Source of the DNA: Cytobacillus oceanisediminis
GTDB lineage: Bacteria > Bacillota > Bacilli > Bacillales > Cytobacillaceae
Length of the DNA: 64,000 bases
Direction of reading: 5' to 3'
Assembly (NCBI RefSeq): GCF_003182355.1
Contig: NZ_QGTW01000004.1
Span: 248,001 to 312,000, forward strand
A model generated the notes under the pieces. That model was not told the origin of the DNA and made no database searches. It was given only the letters and a program-made list of their open reading frames with translations. Numbering within the stretch: the first letter of the stretch is position 1; the number at the start of each line of letters is the position of its first letter. Positions 35,404 to 47,528 of the stretch are shown in pieces. Both the position numbers and the translations under genes were made by a program.

Positions 35404-36064
35404 CGAATGGTTTCCAAATGTGAAATGGGACTCCATGTGGGAAGCTACCATGGAAACCCTATATATGTCTGCCATTTCTGTTATCGCAACATTTATTTTG
35501 GGAGCGATTTTAGGGCTCTTGCTTTTCCTGACCTCCAAGGGGAATATTTGGGAAAACATTGCGGTCAATAAAGTGATTTCAGCTTTCGTCAATATTTTTC
35601 GGTCTATTCCGTTCATTATCTTAATTGTTCTTTTAATACCTTTTACCAAGTTCCTAATCGGAACCATGATTGGGGAGGATGCAGCATTGCCTGCATTGAT
35701 TATTGGTGCTGCGCCATTTTATGCGCGCATGGTTGAGATTGGATTAAGAGAAATTGATAAAGGCGTCATTGAAGCGGCTAAGTCTATGGGAGCAAAAACA
35801 AGCACGATTATCTGGAAAGTTCTTCTTCCTGAATCCATGCCTGCCCTTGTTTCGGGTATTACGGTAACAGCCATTGCCCTTGTTGGCTACACAGCCATGG
35901 CCGGGGTTATCGGTGCGGGAGGTCTTGGAAATCTGGCTTACCTTGAAGGATTCCAAAGAAGCCGTAATGATGTCACACTAATGGCGACCATCATTATTCT
36001 TATCATCGTATTTATCATCCAGTTTATAGGTGATTTAATAACAACAAAACTAGACAAACGATAG
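35396..36064 (+). CDS. metP: Methionine ABC transporter permease
   Basis: This 222-residue permease has five membrane segments and the MetI-type EAA loop REIDKGVIEAAKSMGAKTST. It overlaps metN by eight bases, so the two are translationally coupled. It forms the membrane channel for methionine together with the NIL-domain ATPase and the lipoprotein encoded next. Confidence 0.92.
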   Translation: MLNEWFPNVKWDSMWEATMETLYMSAISVIATFILGAILGLLLFLTSKGNIWENIAVNKVISAFVNIFRSIPFIILIVLLIPFTKFLIGTMIGEDAALPALIIGAAPFYARMVEIGLREIDKGVIEAAKSMGAKTSTIIWKVLLPESMPALVSGITVTAIALVGYTAMAGVIGAGGLGNLAYLEGFQRSRNDVTLMATIIILIIVFIIQFIGDLITTKLDKR

Positions 36065-36075
36065 GAGAGATTAAC

Positions 36076-36921
36076 ATGAAAAAGTGGTTATCACTCGTTC
36101 TTGCACTAGCAGTGGCACTAGTACTTGCAGCTTGCGGAACATCAGAAGAAGGCAATAATGCTGGTGAAGGCGGAGAAAGCAAAGAAAACACGAAAGTTAC
36201 TGTAGGAGCCTCCAACGTACCTCACGCGGAAATTCTTGAAGAAGCTAAACCGCTTCTTGAAGAAAAAGGCTTTGAACTTGATGTTGTTACATTCCAGGAT
36301 TATGTCCTGCCAAACCAGGCTTTAGAGTCTGAAGAGCTTGATGCTAACTATTTCCAGCACATTCCATACCTTGAGTCACAAAAAGCAGAGCATGGCTATG
36401 ACTTTACAAATGCAGGCGGTATCCATATCGAGCCAATCGGTGTGTATTCTCAAAAATACAAGAACCTTGAAGAGCTCCCTGAAGGCGCAACAATCATCAT
36501 GAGCAACTCTGTAGCAGATCATGGCCGTATTTTATCCATGCTTGAGGCAGAAGGTCTTATTACTTTAAACGAAGATGTAGAAAAAACAGAAGCAACTCTT
36601 GAAGATATTAAAGATAATCCTAAGAAATTAAAGTTTGATACAGAATATGAAGCTTCCCTTCTTCCGCAAATTTACAACAATGGTGAAGGCGATGCTGTAC
36701 TCATCAACTCCAACTATGCGATTGATGCAGGGTTAAATCCATTAGAAGATTCAATTGCGATCGAGGATAAAGAATCACCATATGTAAACGTGATTGCAGT
36801 CCGCAGCGGCGATGAAGAAAAAGAAGGAATTAAAGCTCTTGTAGAAGTGCTTCGTTCCAAGGAAATCCAGGATTTCATTCTTGAAAAATACGAAGGAGCC
36901 GTTGTACCGGTATCCGAATAA
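36076..36921 (+). CDS. metQ: Methionine-binding lipoprotein
   Basis: This 281-residue NlpA-family protein has lipobox LAAC at Cys20, an acidic linker, and a binding domain with VTVGASNVPHAEIL, ANYFQHIPYLE and NAGGIHIEPIGVYS segments typical of MetQ. It captures methionine outside the membrane for MetNP. It lies 11 bases after metP and is closed by a strong terminator. Confidence 0.93.
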   Translation: MKKWLSLVLALAVALVLAACGTSEEGNNAGEGGESKENTKVTVGASNVPHAEILEEAKPLLEEKGFELDVVTFQDYVLPNQALESEELDANYFQHIPYLESQKAEHGYDFTNAGGIHIEPIGVYSQKYKNLEELPEGATIIMSNSVADHGRILSMLEAEGLITLNEDVEKTEATLEDIKDNPKKLKFDTEYEASLLPQIYNNGEGDAVLINSNYAIDAGLNPLEDSIAIEDKESPYVNVIAVRSGDEEKEGIKALVEVLRSKEIQDFILEKYEGAVVPVSE

Positions 36922-36928
36922 TACAGCT

Positions 36929-36960
36929 AAAAAAGCAGGCGCAAATGCCTGCTTTTTTTG
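36929..36960 (+). terminator. Intrinsic terminator of metNPQ
   Basis: AAAAGCAGGC and GCCTGCTTTT arms followed by a T run. Confidence 0.9.
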
Positions 36961-37071
36961 TATGCTTTTAGTTTCCATTATATGTATAGGCTGTTGCCTG
37001 ATTGATCCGCATAGTTTGAAAAGCAATCAAACATACTAACGTTGATATTAATTTGAATGGAGTGGAGCAAA

Positions 37072-37443
37072 ATGGAACATTATCACGAACCTTCAAACTC
37101 AATAGAAGAAGCTATTCATGATTATAAAGCAGGATTGGGCGTATTCACTGAAAAAATGCCTGATTTAGCCCAACATTATAATGCATTTACGGAAGCTTGC
37201 TTTAAGGAAGGGACATTAAGCCAAAAGCAGAAGCAGCTCATTGCCCTTGGAATCAGTTTATATTCCCAGGACGAATACTGCATTATCTATCATACAAAAG
37301 GATGTCTGGACCAGGGAGCTTCAGAAGAAGAAATTCTCGAAGCGGTAGGTGTAACGGCAGCTTTCGGCGGCGGTGCAGCGATGAGCCAGGCAGTTACTCT
37401 TGTCCAGGAAGCTATGACCGAATTAAATCAGCTTAAACAATAA
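37072..37443 (+). CDS. yurZ: Carboxymuconolactone decarboxylase-family protein YurZ
   Basis: This 123-residue small helical protein has the CMD/AhpD fold. The conserved Cys and His lie in [17 protein letters not shown], and the GGAAMSQA stretch follows. AhpD-like members act as peroxidase partners, but YurZ has no proven role. The ATG at 37072 has GGAGTGGAGC upstream, favoured over the in-frame ATG five codons earlier. Placement between metQ and suf matches B. subtilis. Confidence 0.82.
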   Translation: MEHYHEPSNSIEEAIHDYKAGLGVFTEKMPDLAQHYNAFTEACFKEGTLSQKQKQLIALGISLYSQDEYCIIYHTKGCLDQGASEEEILEAVGVTAAFGGGAAMSQAVTLVQEAMTELNQLKQ

Positions 37444-37455
37444 AATGAACCTTCA

Positions 37456-37485
37456 GCTCCTGCTAAAAAGCGGGAGTTTTTTTAT
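37456..37485 (+). terminator. Intrinsic terminator of yurZ
   Basis: CTCCTGC and GCGGGAG arms followed by seven T residues. Confidence 0.85.
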
Positions 37486-37784
37486 GTTAGTGCTCCTTAT
37501 TGATTTTTGGACCTGTTGAATTTAACGGACAAGTTTTTAACAGAGACCATAAATAATAAAGAAAAAGCCTGTTTAATTTCAGAAAATTTTTGAAACAACC
37601 ATTTATCAGGAGGAAATAGCCATTATTCTAAGAATAGGCGAGATGAAAGCGCTTCACCAATTCTGGTTCCTTATTTTGCTAAAAAAATCAGGTTTTTTCA
37701 GCTTTGTGCCGGGTATAAGGTGAGTGTTAAGATTTTAGATGTAAAAACTAAATGCGAAAGCATAAAAACCGAAAGGATTGATTC
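37486..37784. other. Intergenic region without identified features
   Basis: This AT-rich spacer holds only short open frames without ribosome binding sites. I see no repeat copy and no strong hairpin in it. Confidence 0.5.
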
Positions 37785-37973
37785 ATTATCAGTCAGTTAC
37801 AGCTGAACTACACGAGTGAAATGGAGAAAGCAATGCAAGCTGCCCATGGAGTTGGATATGAAGTGTACAGCCGGAAACATGATGTTCGTATGGAAGTTGA
37901 AAAGAAACGTGAAGAAGATTATCTCCAAAGCCAGCGTTTAGTTGCGGATTTTGAAAGAAAAATTCATTCCTAG
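37785..37973 (+). CDS. Small charged protein, possibly with an ATT start
   Basis: An open frame of 62 codons encodes a hydrophilic, mostly helical protein containing EMEKAMQAAHGVGYEVYSRK and a Glu/Lys-rich C-terminal half. The only ATG early in the frame, at 37821, has no ribosome binding site, whereas AAAGGA at 37772-37777 is correctly spaced for an ATT at 37785. If ATT is used the protein has 62 residues, otherwise 50. A strong terminator follows within 40 bases, which supports a real gene. I recognise no family. Confidence 0.5.
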   Translation: MISQLQLNYTSEMEKAMQAAHGVGYEVYSRKHDVRMEVEKKREEDYLQSQRLVADFERKIHS

Positions 37974-38006
37974 GATTTAAACCATATATATAATAAAGAA
38001 GAAAAA

Positions 38007-38042
38007 TGGAAACCAGCTGCTCTGTGCGCTGGTTTCTTTTTT
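38007..38042 (+). terminator. Intrinsic terminator of the small gene
   Basis: GAAACCAGC and GCTGGTTTC arms are followed by a T run. Confidence 0.85.
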
Positions 38043-38049
38043 ATAATTA

Positions 38050-38145
38050 GGCTATGTTAAAGCTCATTGTTGATTACGGCCTCTTGCTGATTGAAATGGA
38101 AAGTAAGCGCATGGAACGGAAGTTAACACTCAAGAATAACAGAGC
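38050..38145 (+). repeat. Dispersed intergenic repeat, copy 8 (internally deleted)
   Basis: It keeps the GGCTATGTTAAAGC and AATAACAGAGCT ends and short inner pieces (TGCTGATTGAAATGGAAAG, GGAACGGAAGTTAACACTC), but the GC-rich middle is gone. It is only 96 bases, against about 190-300 for the others. Confidence 0.75.
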
Positions 38146-38456
38146 TATTATTAAAAGTGTCTCAATCTATTCTCATTTATGCTTTCCATACATGAAACAA
38201 ATGCCGGGGGAAAAAATAAATAGGACATGACTGTTTTATAAAGGACGCACTCTTTGAAGAAGGAAAGGTTCTATGATAAAATCTTTATTTAAAGGCTTTC
38301 TAAACATTTATGTTTGAAAAGTTTGTTAAAGGGTCTTAAAGAGTTGCTATGCAATTTCATTTGTTATAAGATTGTAATGAGAATAAAATGAGAATAGAGA
38401 TTTGCGGCAGACAGCCGATTTACACAAATCTTCTTTTATTGACGGAGGTATATATT
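38146..38456. other. Region upstream of the suf operon
   Basis: No gene or repeat is visible. The suf promoter should lie here; TTGCTA near 38345 with TAAGAT 17 bases on is a weak candidate. Confidence 0.4.
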
Positions 38457-39242
38457 ATGGCAGGATCAGTACTAACTATCAAAGACCTTCATGTTGCTAT
38501 TGAGGGGAAAGAAATATTAAAAGGTGTAAACCTTGAAATTAAAGGCGGAGAAATCCACGCAATCATGGGGCCTAACGGAACAGGTAAATCTACATTATCA
38601 TCTGCAATTATGGGCCACCCTAAATATGAAGTGACTGGGGGCAGCATTACTTTAGATGGTAAAGATGTTCTTGAAATGGAAGTTGACGAGCGTGCACAAG
38701 CTGGCCTATTCCTTGCAATGCAATATCCAAGTGAAATCAGCGGTGTAACAAATGCCGATTTCTTACGTTCAGCGATCAACAGCCGCATGGAAGAAGGCAA
38801 TGAAATTTCTTTAATGAAATTTATCCGTAAAATGGACAGTAAAATGGAATTCCTTGAAATGGACCTTGATATGGCTCAGCGTTACTTAAATGAAGGTTTT
38901 TCAGGCGGAGAAAAGAAGCGCAATGAGATTCTTCAATTAATGATGCTTGAACCGAAAATTGCCATCCTTGATGAAATCGATTCAGGTTTGGATATCGATG
39001 CATTGAAAGTTGTTTCTAAAGGAATTAACGAAATGCGCGGAGAAGATTTCGGATGCTTAATCATTACTCACTACCAGCGCCTTCTTAACTACATCACTCC
39101 TGACCATGTACACGTGATGATGCAGGGACGCGTTGTAAAATCAGGCGGTCCAGAGCTTGCACAGCGTTTAGAGGCAGAAGGATACGACTGGATTAAACAA
39201 GAATTGGGCATTGAAGACGAAACAGTTGGGCAAGAAGCGTAA
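38457..39242 (+). CDS. sufC: Fe-S cluster assembly ATPase SufC
   Basis: This 261-residue ABC-type ATPase has Walker A GPNGTGKST, signature FSGGEKKR and Walker B IAILDEIDSGLD. It forms the SufBCD scaffold with the products of sufB and sufD and powers cluster assembly in the cytosol. The ATG at 38457 follows GGAGG; a longer frame from 38388 lacks a ribosome binding site. It is the first gene of the sufCDSUB operon, the essential Fe-S pathway in Bacillus. Confidence 0.95.
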   Translation: MAGSVLTIKDLHVAIEGKEILKGVNLEIKGGEIHAIMGPNGTGKSTLSSAIMGHPKYEVTGGSITLDGKDVLEMEVDERAQAGLFLAMQYPSEISGVTNADFLRSAINSRMEEGNEISLMKFIRKMDSKMEFLEMDLDMAQRYLNEGFSGGEKKRNEILQLMMLEPKIAILDEIDSGLDIDALKVVSKGINEMRGEDFGCLIITHYQRLLNYITPDHVHVMMQGRVVKSGGPELAQRLEAEGYDWIKQELGIEDETVGQEA

Positions 39243-39259
39243 GCGTTAGGGGGATCACT

Positions 39260-42238
<2,979 letters not shown>

Positions 42239-42268
42239 TTCAATCAAGCGGATGATTGAACCTTTAGG

Positions 42269-42455
42269 AAAGCTGTTTTATAGCTAAATTTTGATTTTAG
42301 CACCGTGTTGATTGGAGCGGAAGGCGTGAGACTCCTGCGGGAGAAGCGTGTAAACGGGAGACCCCGCAGGTGCGAATGCACTGAGGAGGCTCCCGGACCG
42401 CCCGCGGTTCGCTGAGTGCCTGCAGCGGAAATCAACACTCAATGTTAACAGAGCC
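42269..42455 (+). repeat. Dispersed intergenic repeat, copy 9, inside the suf operon
   Basis: It holds GTTGATTGGAGCGGAAGGCG, ACTCCTGCGGGAGAAGCG, GGGAGACCCCGCAGGTGCG, GAGGAGGCTCCCGGACCG, CCCGCGGTTCGCTGAGTGCC and GCAGCGGAAATCAACACTC, ending AACAGAGCC. The core sequence is very clean here. It lies between sufU and sufB. Confidence 0.85.
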
Positions 42456-42569
42456 AAAGAAAAAATAATCAAACTTTTGTTCAATAATTTTTTCACCTGC
42501 CTTGTGTGATAAAATATTATGAAATGATTGGGCGAGGGCCCTTTCTTATACGAATGGAGGAATACGACG

Positions 42570-43967
42570 ATGGCAAAAAAGATGCCTGAGATCGGCGATT
42601 ACAAGTATGGTTTTGCCGATAAAGACGTTTCCATTTTCCGATCAAAACGCGGTTTGACAAAAGAAATTGTTGAAGAGATTTCAAAATTGAAGGAAGAGCC
42701 ACAATGGATGCTTGACTTCCGTTTAAAATCATTGGAGCATTTCTATAACATGCCTATGCCGCAATGGGGCGGAGATTTAGCGTCATTAAACTTTGATGAA
42801 ATTACGTACTATGTTAAGCCTTCTGAAAAGACAGAACGCTCTTGGGATGAAGTACCTGATGAAATTAAACAAACGTTCGATAAATTGGGTATTCCGGAAG
42901 CAGAGCAGAAGTACCTTGCTGGTGTATCTGCGCAGTACGAATCAGAGGTTGTTTACCATAACATGCAGGAAGACCTTGAAGCTAAAGGAATCGTGTTCAA
43001 GGATACAGATTCTGCTCTTCGCGAAAATGAAGAAATTTTCCGTGAGCACTGGGCGAAGGTTATCCCTCCAACAGACAATAAATTTTCTGCATTAAACTCA
43101 GCGGTTTGGTCTGGCGGATCATTCATCTATGTTCCTAAAGGTGTTAAGGTTGATACGCCATTACAGGCATATTTCCGCATTAACTCCGAGAACATGGGAC
43201 AGTTTGAGCGTACGTTAATTATTGTTGATGAGGGTGCACATGTCCATTATGTAGAAGGATGTACAGCTCCTGTTTACACAACAAACTCACTGCACAGTGC
43301 GGTGGTTGAAATCATCATCAAAAAAGATGCATATTGCCGTTATACGACCATACAGAACTGGGCAAACAACGTATTCAACCTGGTTACAAAACGTGCAGTT
43401 TGTGAAGCCAACGCAACGATGGAATGGATTGACGGAAACATCGGTTCAAAATTAACAATGAAATATCCGGCAGTTATCCTTAAAGGAGAAGGTGCACGCG
43501 GTATGACCCTTTCCATTGCATTAGCAGGTAAAGGGCAGCACCAGGATGCAGGTGCGAAAATGATCCACCTTGCACCAAACACATCTTCAACGATTGTATC
43601 CAAATCGATTTCCAAACAGGGCGGTAAAGTAACATACCGCGGTATTGTACACTTCGGCCGAAAAGCTGATGGAGCACGTGCCAATATCGAGTGTGATACA
43701 TTAATCATGGATAACCAGTCAACTTCAGATACAATTCCTTACAATGAAATCCTGAACGACAACATCTCACTAGAACATGAAGCGAAGGTTTCAAAAGTAT
43801 CCGAAGAGCAGCTATTCTATCTAATGAGCCGCGGCATCTCTGAGGAAGAAGCAACAGAAATGATTGTAATGGGCTTCATTGAGCCATTCACGAAAGAGCT
43901 GCCAATGGAATATGCAGTAGAAATGAACCGTCTGATCAAGTTTGAGATGGAAGGTTCCATCGGTTAA
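42570..43967 (+). CDS. sufB: Fe-S cluster assembly protein SufB
   Basis: This 465-residue scaffold protein has SufBD-family beta-helix repeats, the [20 protein letters not shown] segment, and conserved Cys and Glu residues near the C-terminal [17 protein letters not shown] and [22 protein letters not shown]. It is the cluster-bearing subunit of SufBCD. I use the ATG at 42570 after GGAGG; the longer frame from 42528 runs through leader sequence. The next element is its terminator, which has a diverged twin at 48.8 kb. Confidence 0.95.
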   Translation: MAKKMPEIGDYKYGFADKDVSIFRSKRGLTKEIVEEISKLKEEPQWMLDFRLKSLEHFYNMPMPQWGGDLASLNFDEITYYVKPSEKTERSWDEVPDEIKQTFDKLGIPEAEQKYLAGVSAQYESEVVYHNMQEDLEAKGIVFKDTDSALRENEEIFREHWAKVIPPTDNKFSALNSAVWSGGSFIYVPKGVKVDTPLQAYFRINSENMGQFERTLIIVDEGAHVHYVEGCTAPVYTTNSLHSAVVEIIIKKDAYCRYTTIQNWANNVFNLVTKRAVCEANATMEWIDGNIGSKLTMKYPAVILKGEGARGMTLSIALAGKGQHQDAGAKMIHLAPNTSSTIVSKSISKQGGKVTYRGIVHFGRKADGARANIECDTLIMDNQSTSDTIPYNEILNDNISLEHEAKVSKVSEEQLFYLMSRGISEEEATEMIVMGFIEPFTKELPMEYAVEMNRLIKFEMEGSIG

Positions 43968-43970
43968 TAA

Positions 43971-44016
43971 ATATTTTTATGAAAACCCGTTTACCAGCAT
44001 GGTAAGCGGGTTTTTT
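43971..44016 (+). terminator. sufB terminator, copy 1 of a 46-bp direct repeat
   Basis: AACCCGTTTACC, AGCAT and GGTAAGCGGGTT form the hairpin, followed by a T run. The whole 46-base stretch recurs at 48800-48845 with only a few differences. Confidence 0.9.
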
Positions 44017-44311
44017 AGTGCGATGAAATGTATGCACAGTGGAATGAAGGAGATAGGTGGGAAGGTAAAGATACCTGAGAAGCTGAGGAGAACACGGGAA
44101 AACATATAAGAGAATGGCTTAATGAAAAGCCGCAATCTTTTCATTTATCTGAGATATCCAGGATTTCAGTTTGGCTAGTTAGCAGGAAAAAAATCAAAAG
44201 AATGTTAGATGGTCCAAAATCTATTTGATTTATCCTTTTTCTTTAGTTGAGATTATGGAAATGCATGAAAAATAAGGTGTTAGGTGAAAATAGAAAACAG
44301 GTGATGAGTTT
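44017..44311. other. Left part of the AT-rich insertion, no clear gene
   Basis: There are short open frames, one of which reads REWLNEKPQSF and further on as a basic helical stretch to 44228, but no start codon with a ribosome binding site fits it. It may be a decayed gene. Confidence 0.35.
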
Positions 44312-44434
44312 ATGGAAAAAATAATTTCTTTCCTTCCAAAATGGGAACATTTCTTAGGTGCTTGTTTAGCCTTTATTATTCCCTATTCGATTTCCAAAGT
44401 TTCAAAATGGTTACGATCATCTAAATCTAATTAA
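44312..44434 (+). CDS. Small membrane protein ahead of the second ger cluster
   Basis: This predicted 40-residue protein has one hydrophobic segment (about residues 14-27) and a basic C-terminus ending SSKSN. AGGTGATG stands just before the ATG. Some ger operons carry a fourth small membrane-protein gene (GerD-like subunit of GerK or GerU operons), so this could play that part, but the length is shorter than those I recall. It is 94 bases upstream of gerA. Confidence 0.5.
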   Translation: MEKIISFLPKWEHFLGACLAFIIPYSISKVSKWLRSSKSN

Positions 44435-44528
44435 GAATTTAGTACCTCTCTCAAATAAAATTCCACATTCAAATTCAAAGTAACCTTAAACCGATTCGAA
44501 AAATATTACACGTAAGCAGGTGAGGATG

Positions 44529-46094
44529 ATGAATCGATGGACTTGGTTACAAAAAAAGAATAAAGTGACGAAAAATACTCATCAACAAGCAAAGAAACAT
44601 GGAAAGGATGTATCCTTTTCATCGAGTTTGCATTATAACCTCGAGCAATTACAAAATATCTTAGGAAGTAATCCAGATATCGCCATTCGTAAATTTTATA
44701 TTGACATATATAACGTCTATGCAGCTGTCGTATTTATTAAAGGGCTTGCCGATAAAGAGCAAATAAATGAGCAAATATTAAAGTCAATCATGTTTGAACT
44801 TCAAAAAAGAGAATGCTTTGAAAAAGAAGATCGTGCCGGCCGCTCTAATATCAAAGAAACCATTAAAGACCATGTTGTAACGCTTACAGATGTTAAAGAA
44901 ATTAAAAATATAGAAGAATGCGTAATGGACATTTTGAATGGAGATACCGCATTATTACTAGATAGCGTTGATACATCCCTTTTACTTGGAACAAAAAATT
45001 GGCCATCACGTCAAATCGAAGAACCAATTACAGAAGCTACTGTTAGGGGCTCAAGAGAAGGATTTGTAGAAAATATTCTTGTAAATATGTCTTTAATCCG
45101 AAGGCGGATTAAAGACTCAAATTTAGTATTAGACAAATATACAATCGGACGCAGAAGTCAAACTACTGTTATCGTTACTTATATGAAGGATATTACAAAT
45201 GACAGCATCATTAAAGAGGTTAAAAATCGTTTAGAAAAAATTGATATTGACCAAACACTTGAATCTGGGATTATTGAGCAATTCATTGAAGATGACTTTT
45301 TATCACCGTTTCCTCAACTCCTAACAACTGAAAGGCCAGATAAAGTAGCAAGTGGATTACTAGAAGGCCGTGTCGCAATTTTAGTTGATGGAACTCCTTT
45401 TGTATTGCTGCTGCCAATCACGATTACGTCTATTCTTCAGGGGCCAGAGGACTATTATGAACGGTGGTTCGTTGGTACGCTTATTCGCCTCATGCGGTTT
45501 GGAGCAATATTTGTGTCGTTATTCGGTCCTTCTTTATATGTAGCACTTGTTTCATATCACCCAGGGTTAATTCCGACAGATTTAGTCATCTCGATTGCCG
45601 GAAGCCGTGAAGGGGTTCCCTTTCCGAGCATTGTGGAAGCATTAATGATGGAAGTCACAATTGAAATATTACGGGAAGCAGGAGTCAGGCTTCCAAAACC
45701 AATAGGACAAACAGTTGGAATTGTAGGAGGGCTTGTTATTGGGGAGGCTGCAGTTACAGCGGGATTAGTTAGCCCAATGATGGTCATTGTTGTGGCAGTA
45801 ACAGCAATTTCATCCTTTTCTATACCACAGTATGGGGCAGGGATAGCGATTCGTATTTTACGCTTTGGAATGATGCTTTCAGCTGCTTTTTTAGGGTTAT
45901 ATGGAATTATTATGTTCGCGATTGCCTTATCGATTCATCTTGTCAAGCTTAAAAGTTTTGGTGTGGAATATACCTCTCCATTTGTTCCATATCAAGTCAA
46001 AGATTGGAAGGATGCACTAGTTCGGTTACCATATAAAGTTCTAAAACAGAGACCTGAAATGTTAAAACCAAAAGACTCTACTCGAATTAAATAA
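44529..46094 (+). CDS. GerA-family germinant receptor subunit, second cluster
   Basis: This protein of about 521 residues has the full GerA pattern: a soluble N-terminal half, the SPFPQLLTTERPDKVA motif, RVAILVDGTPFVLLLP, then a membrane half with GSREGVPFPSIVEALMMEVTIEILREAGVRLP. It encodes the A subunit of a second nutrient receptor. AGGTGAGG precedes ATGs at 44526 and 44529. Codon use is clearly more AT-rich than in the first ger operon, which supports a separate origin. The matching gerB and gerC lie downstream, with a gerB remnant in between. Confidence 0.88.
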   Translation: MNRWTWLQKKNKVTKNTHQQAKKHGKDVSFSSSLHYNLEQLQNILGSNPDIAIRKFYIDIYNVYAAVVFIKGLADKEQINEQILKSIMFELQKRECFEKEDRAGRSNIKETIKDHVVTLTDVKEIKNIEECVMDILNGDTALLLDSVDTSLLLGTKNWPSRQIEEPITEATVRGSREGFVENILVNMSLIRRRIKDSNLVLDKYTIGRRSQTTVIVTYMKDITNDSIIKEVKNRLEKIDIDQTLESGIIEQFIEDDFLSPFPQLLTTERPDKVASGLLEGRVAILVDGTPFVLLLPITITSILQGPEDYYERWFVGTLIRLMRFGAIFVSLFGPSLYVALVSYHPGLIPTDLVISIAGSREGVPFPSIVEALMMEVTIEILREAGVRLPKPIGQTVGIVGGLVIGEAAVTAGLVSPMMVIVVAVTAISSFSIPQYGAGIAIRILRFGMMLSAAFLGLYGIIMFAIALSIHLVKLKSFGVEYTSPFVPYQVKDWKDALVRLPYKVLKQRPEMLKPKDSTRIK

Positions 46095-46141
46095 TCATTC
46101 TATAGATAAAAATTGTTTTTTTTCTTGCAATGTTTGTCTAA

Positions 46142-46369
46142 GAATGTCGCTAATTTTGATTTCAATAATGTCCGTCCTCTGTTAGGGGATGGGCTAAAAC
46201 CCGTATTAAATGGCTTAAACCAATGCTTTTTCGTATGGGATTTCCGTTCATTTACATATCGCCGATGAATCCAAAAGATATCAATGGTGTTTTTAAATAT
46301 CGCGACTATATTGGGAAATTGGCATTTGTTTCAGAGATCATGTTTGAAGTTTTTGGATTCGTGCATTAA
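46142..46369 (+). pseudogene. Collapsed remnant of a gerB gene
   Basis: Positions 46142-46220 translate to NFDFNNVRPLLGDGLKPVL, closely matching IDFNNLRPVLGEGFKPVI of the intact gerB downstream (nucleotides 46936-46995). Then 46223-46369 translate in another frame to GFPFIYISPMNPKDINGVFKYRDYIGKL, matching the VYICAMYPEDINRLFKLGDFIGN end of gerB. The middle of the gene, about 100 residues, has been deleted. It lies between gerA and the intact gerB. Confidence 0.75.
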
Positions 46370-46430
46370 TTAAGAAGAAAAGGTCGTGACAGTTATAAAA
46401 AAAGCCACATAAAATGAAAGGAAGGTCGCA

Positions 46431-47528
46431 ATGGATGGTTCAAATGAAAAAATTTCATCTACCCAAGCAGCAATCGCTTTAACCATGACGATCACTGGTG
46501 TTGGTATTGTAACATTACCCCGCGCTCTTGCAGAGGAAGTTCAAACGCCTGATATTTGGATTAGTATGATCATTGGTGGTGGTATATCTATTGTTGTTGC
46601 TTTTTTTATAACAAAGGTATGTCTTCAATTTAAAGGAATCACGATTTATCAATTTAGTCCCATTTTGGTTGGTAAATCGGCAGGATTGGTTTGTAATCTA
46701 TTTATCATTTTGTATTTTATATTACTTGCAGGATATCAGGCGCGATCAATGGCTGAAGTGCTTCGTGCTTATTTGTTAGATAAAACTCCGTTAGGAGTAA
46801 TGATTATCGTATATATCAGCGTAGGTGTGTATATCGTGATTAGTGGCATTTATTCTATTGCTAAATTACTCCAAATTTACTTTCCGGTTGTTTTGGTATT
46901 TATTCTATTCATGATTGGAATTAGCATAACAAATATTGACTTCAATAATCTTCGCCCTGTTTTAGGGGAAGGATTTAAACCAGTAATTAAAGGGGTTAAG
47001 CCAACAACATTATCTCTTGCTGGAGCAGAAATTTATCTTATTTTAATGGCGTATATGGAACAACCGAAAAAAGCTATGAAAGCTGCAGCCGTGGGACTAC
47101 TTATCACAGTATTTTTCTATATTTTAATTGTGGTAGCTGTTATTGGTGCGCTAACAGTTGATGAGGTCAGGCTGTTAACATGGCCGACGATAGAACTTGT
47201 CAAATCTATTGAAATGAAATTGTTTTTTTTAGAAAGGCTTGAAAGTTTTTTTATCATTCTTTGGGTGATTACAACGTTCACATCCTTTATTATGAATTTT
47301 TATTTAGCGAGTTTAGGTTTAAGTCAAGCTTTTAAGAGAACGTACAAACCTTTCGTGTATGGTCTTGTCCCAGTCATATACATATGTGCGATGTATCCAG
47401 AAGATATAAATAGGCTTTTTAAATTAGGTGATTTTATTGGCAATATGTCCATTGCAGTTGCAGGAGTTATCCCGGTCCTTTTTTTATTGATTGCCTTCAT
47501 AAGGAGGAAACGAAATGCGAAGAATTAA
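46431..47528 (+). CDS. GerB-family germination permease, second cluster
   Basis: This 365-residue protein with about ten membrane segments belongs to the endospore germination permease family. It begins with hydrophilic MDGSNEKISSTQAA, followed by the first helix with ITGVGIVTLPRALAEE, as in GerB. It is the ligand-binding B subunit of the second receptor. GAAAGGAAGG precedes the ATG. Its 3' end overlaps the gerC start by 14 bases. Confidence 0.87.
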   Translation: MDGSNEKISSTQAAIALTMTITGVGIVTLPRALAEEVQTPDIWISMIIGGGISIVVAFFITKVCLQFKGITIYQFSPILVGKSAGLVCNLFIILYFILLAGYQARSMAEVLRAYLLDKTPLGVMIIVYISVGVYIVISGIYSIAKLLQIYFPVVLVFILFMIGISITNIDFNNLRPVLGEGFKPVIKGVKPTTLSLAGAEIYLILMAYMEQPKKAMKAAAVGLLITVFFYILIVVAVIGALTVDEVRLLTWPTIELVKSIEMKLFFLERLESFFIILWVITTFTSFIMNFYLASLGLSQAFKRTYKPFVYGLVPVIYICAMYPEDINRLFKLGDFIGNMSIAVAGVIPVLFLLIAFIRRKRNAKN

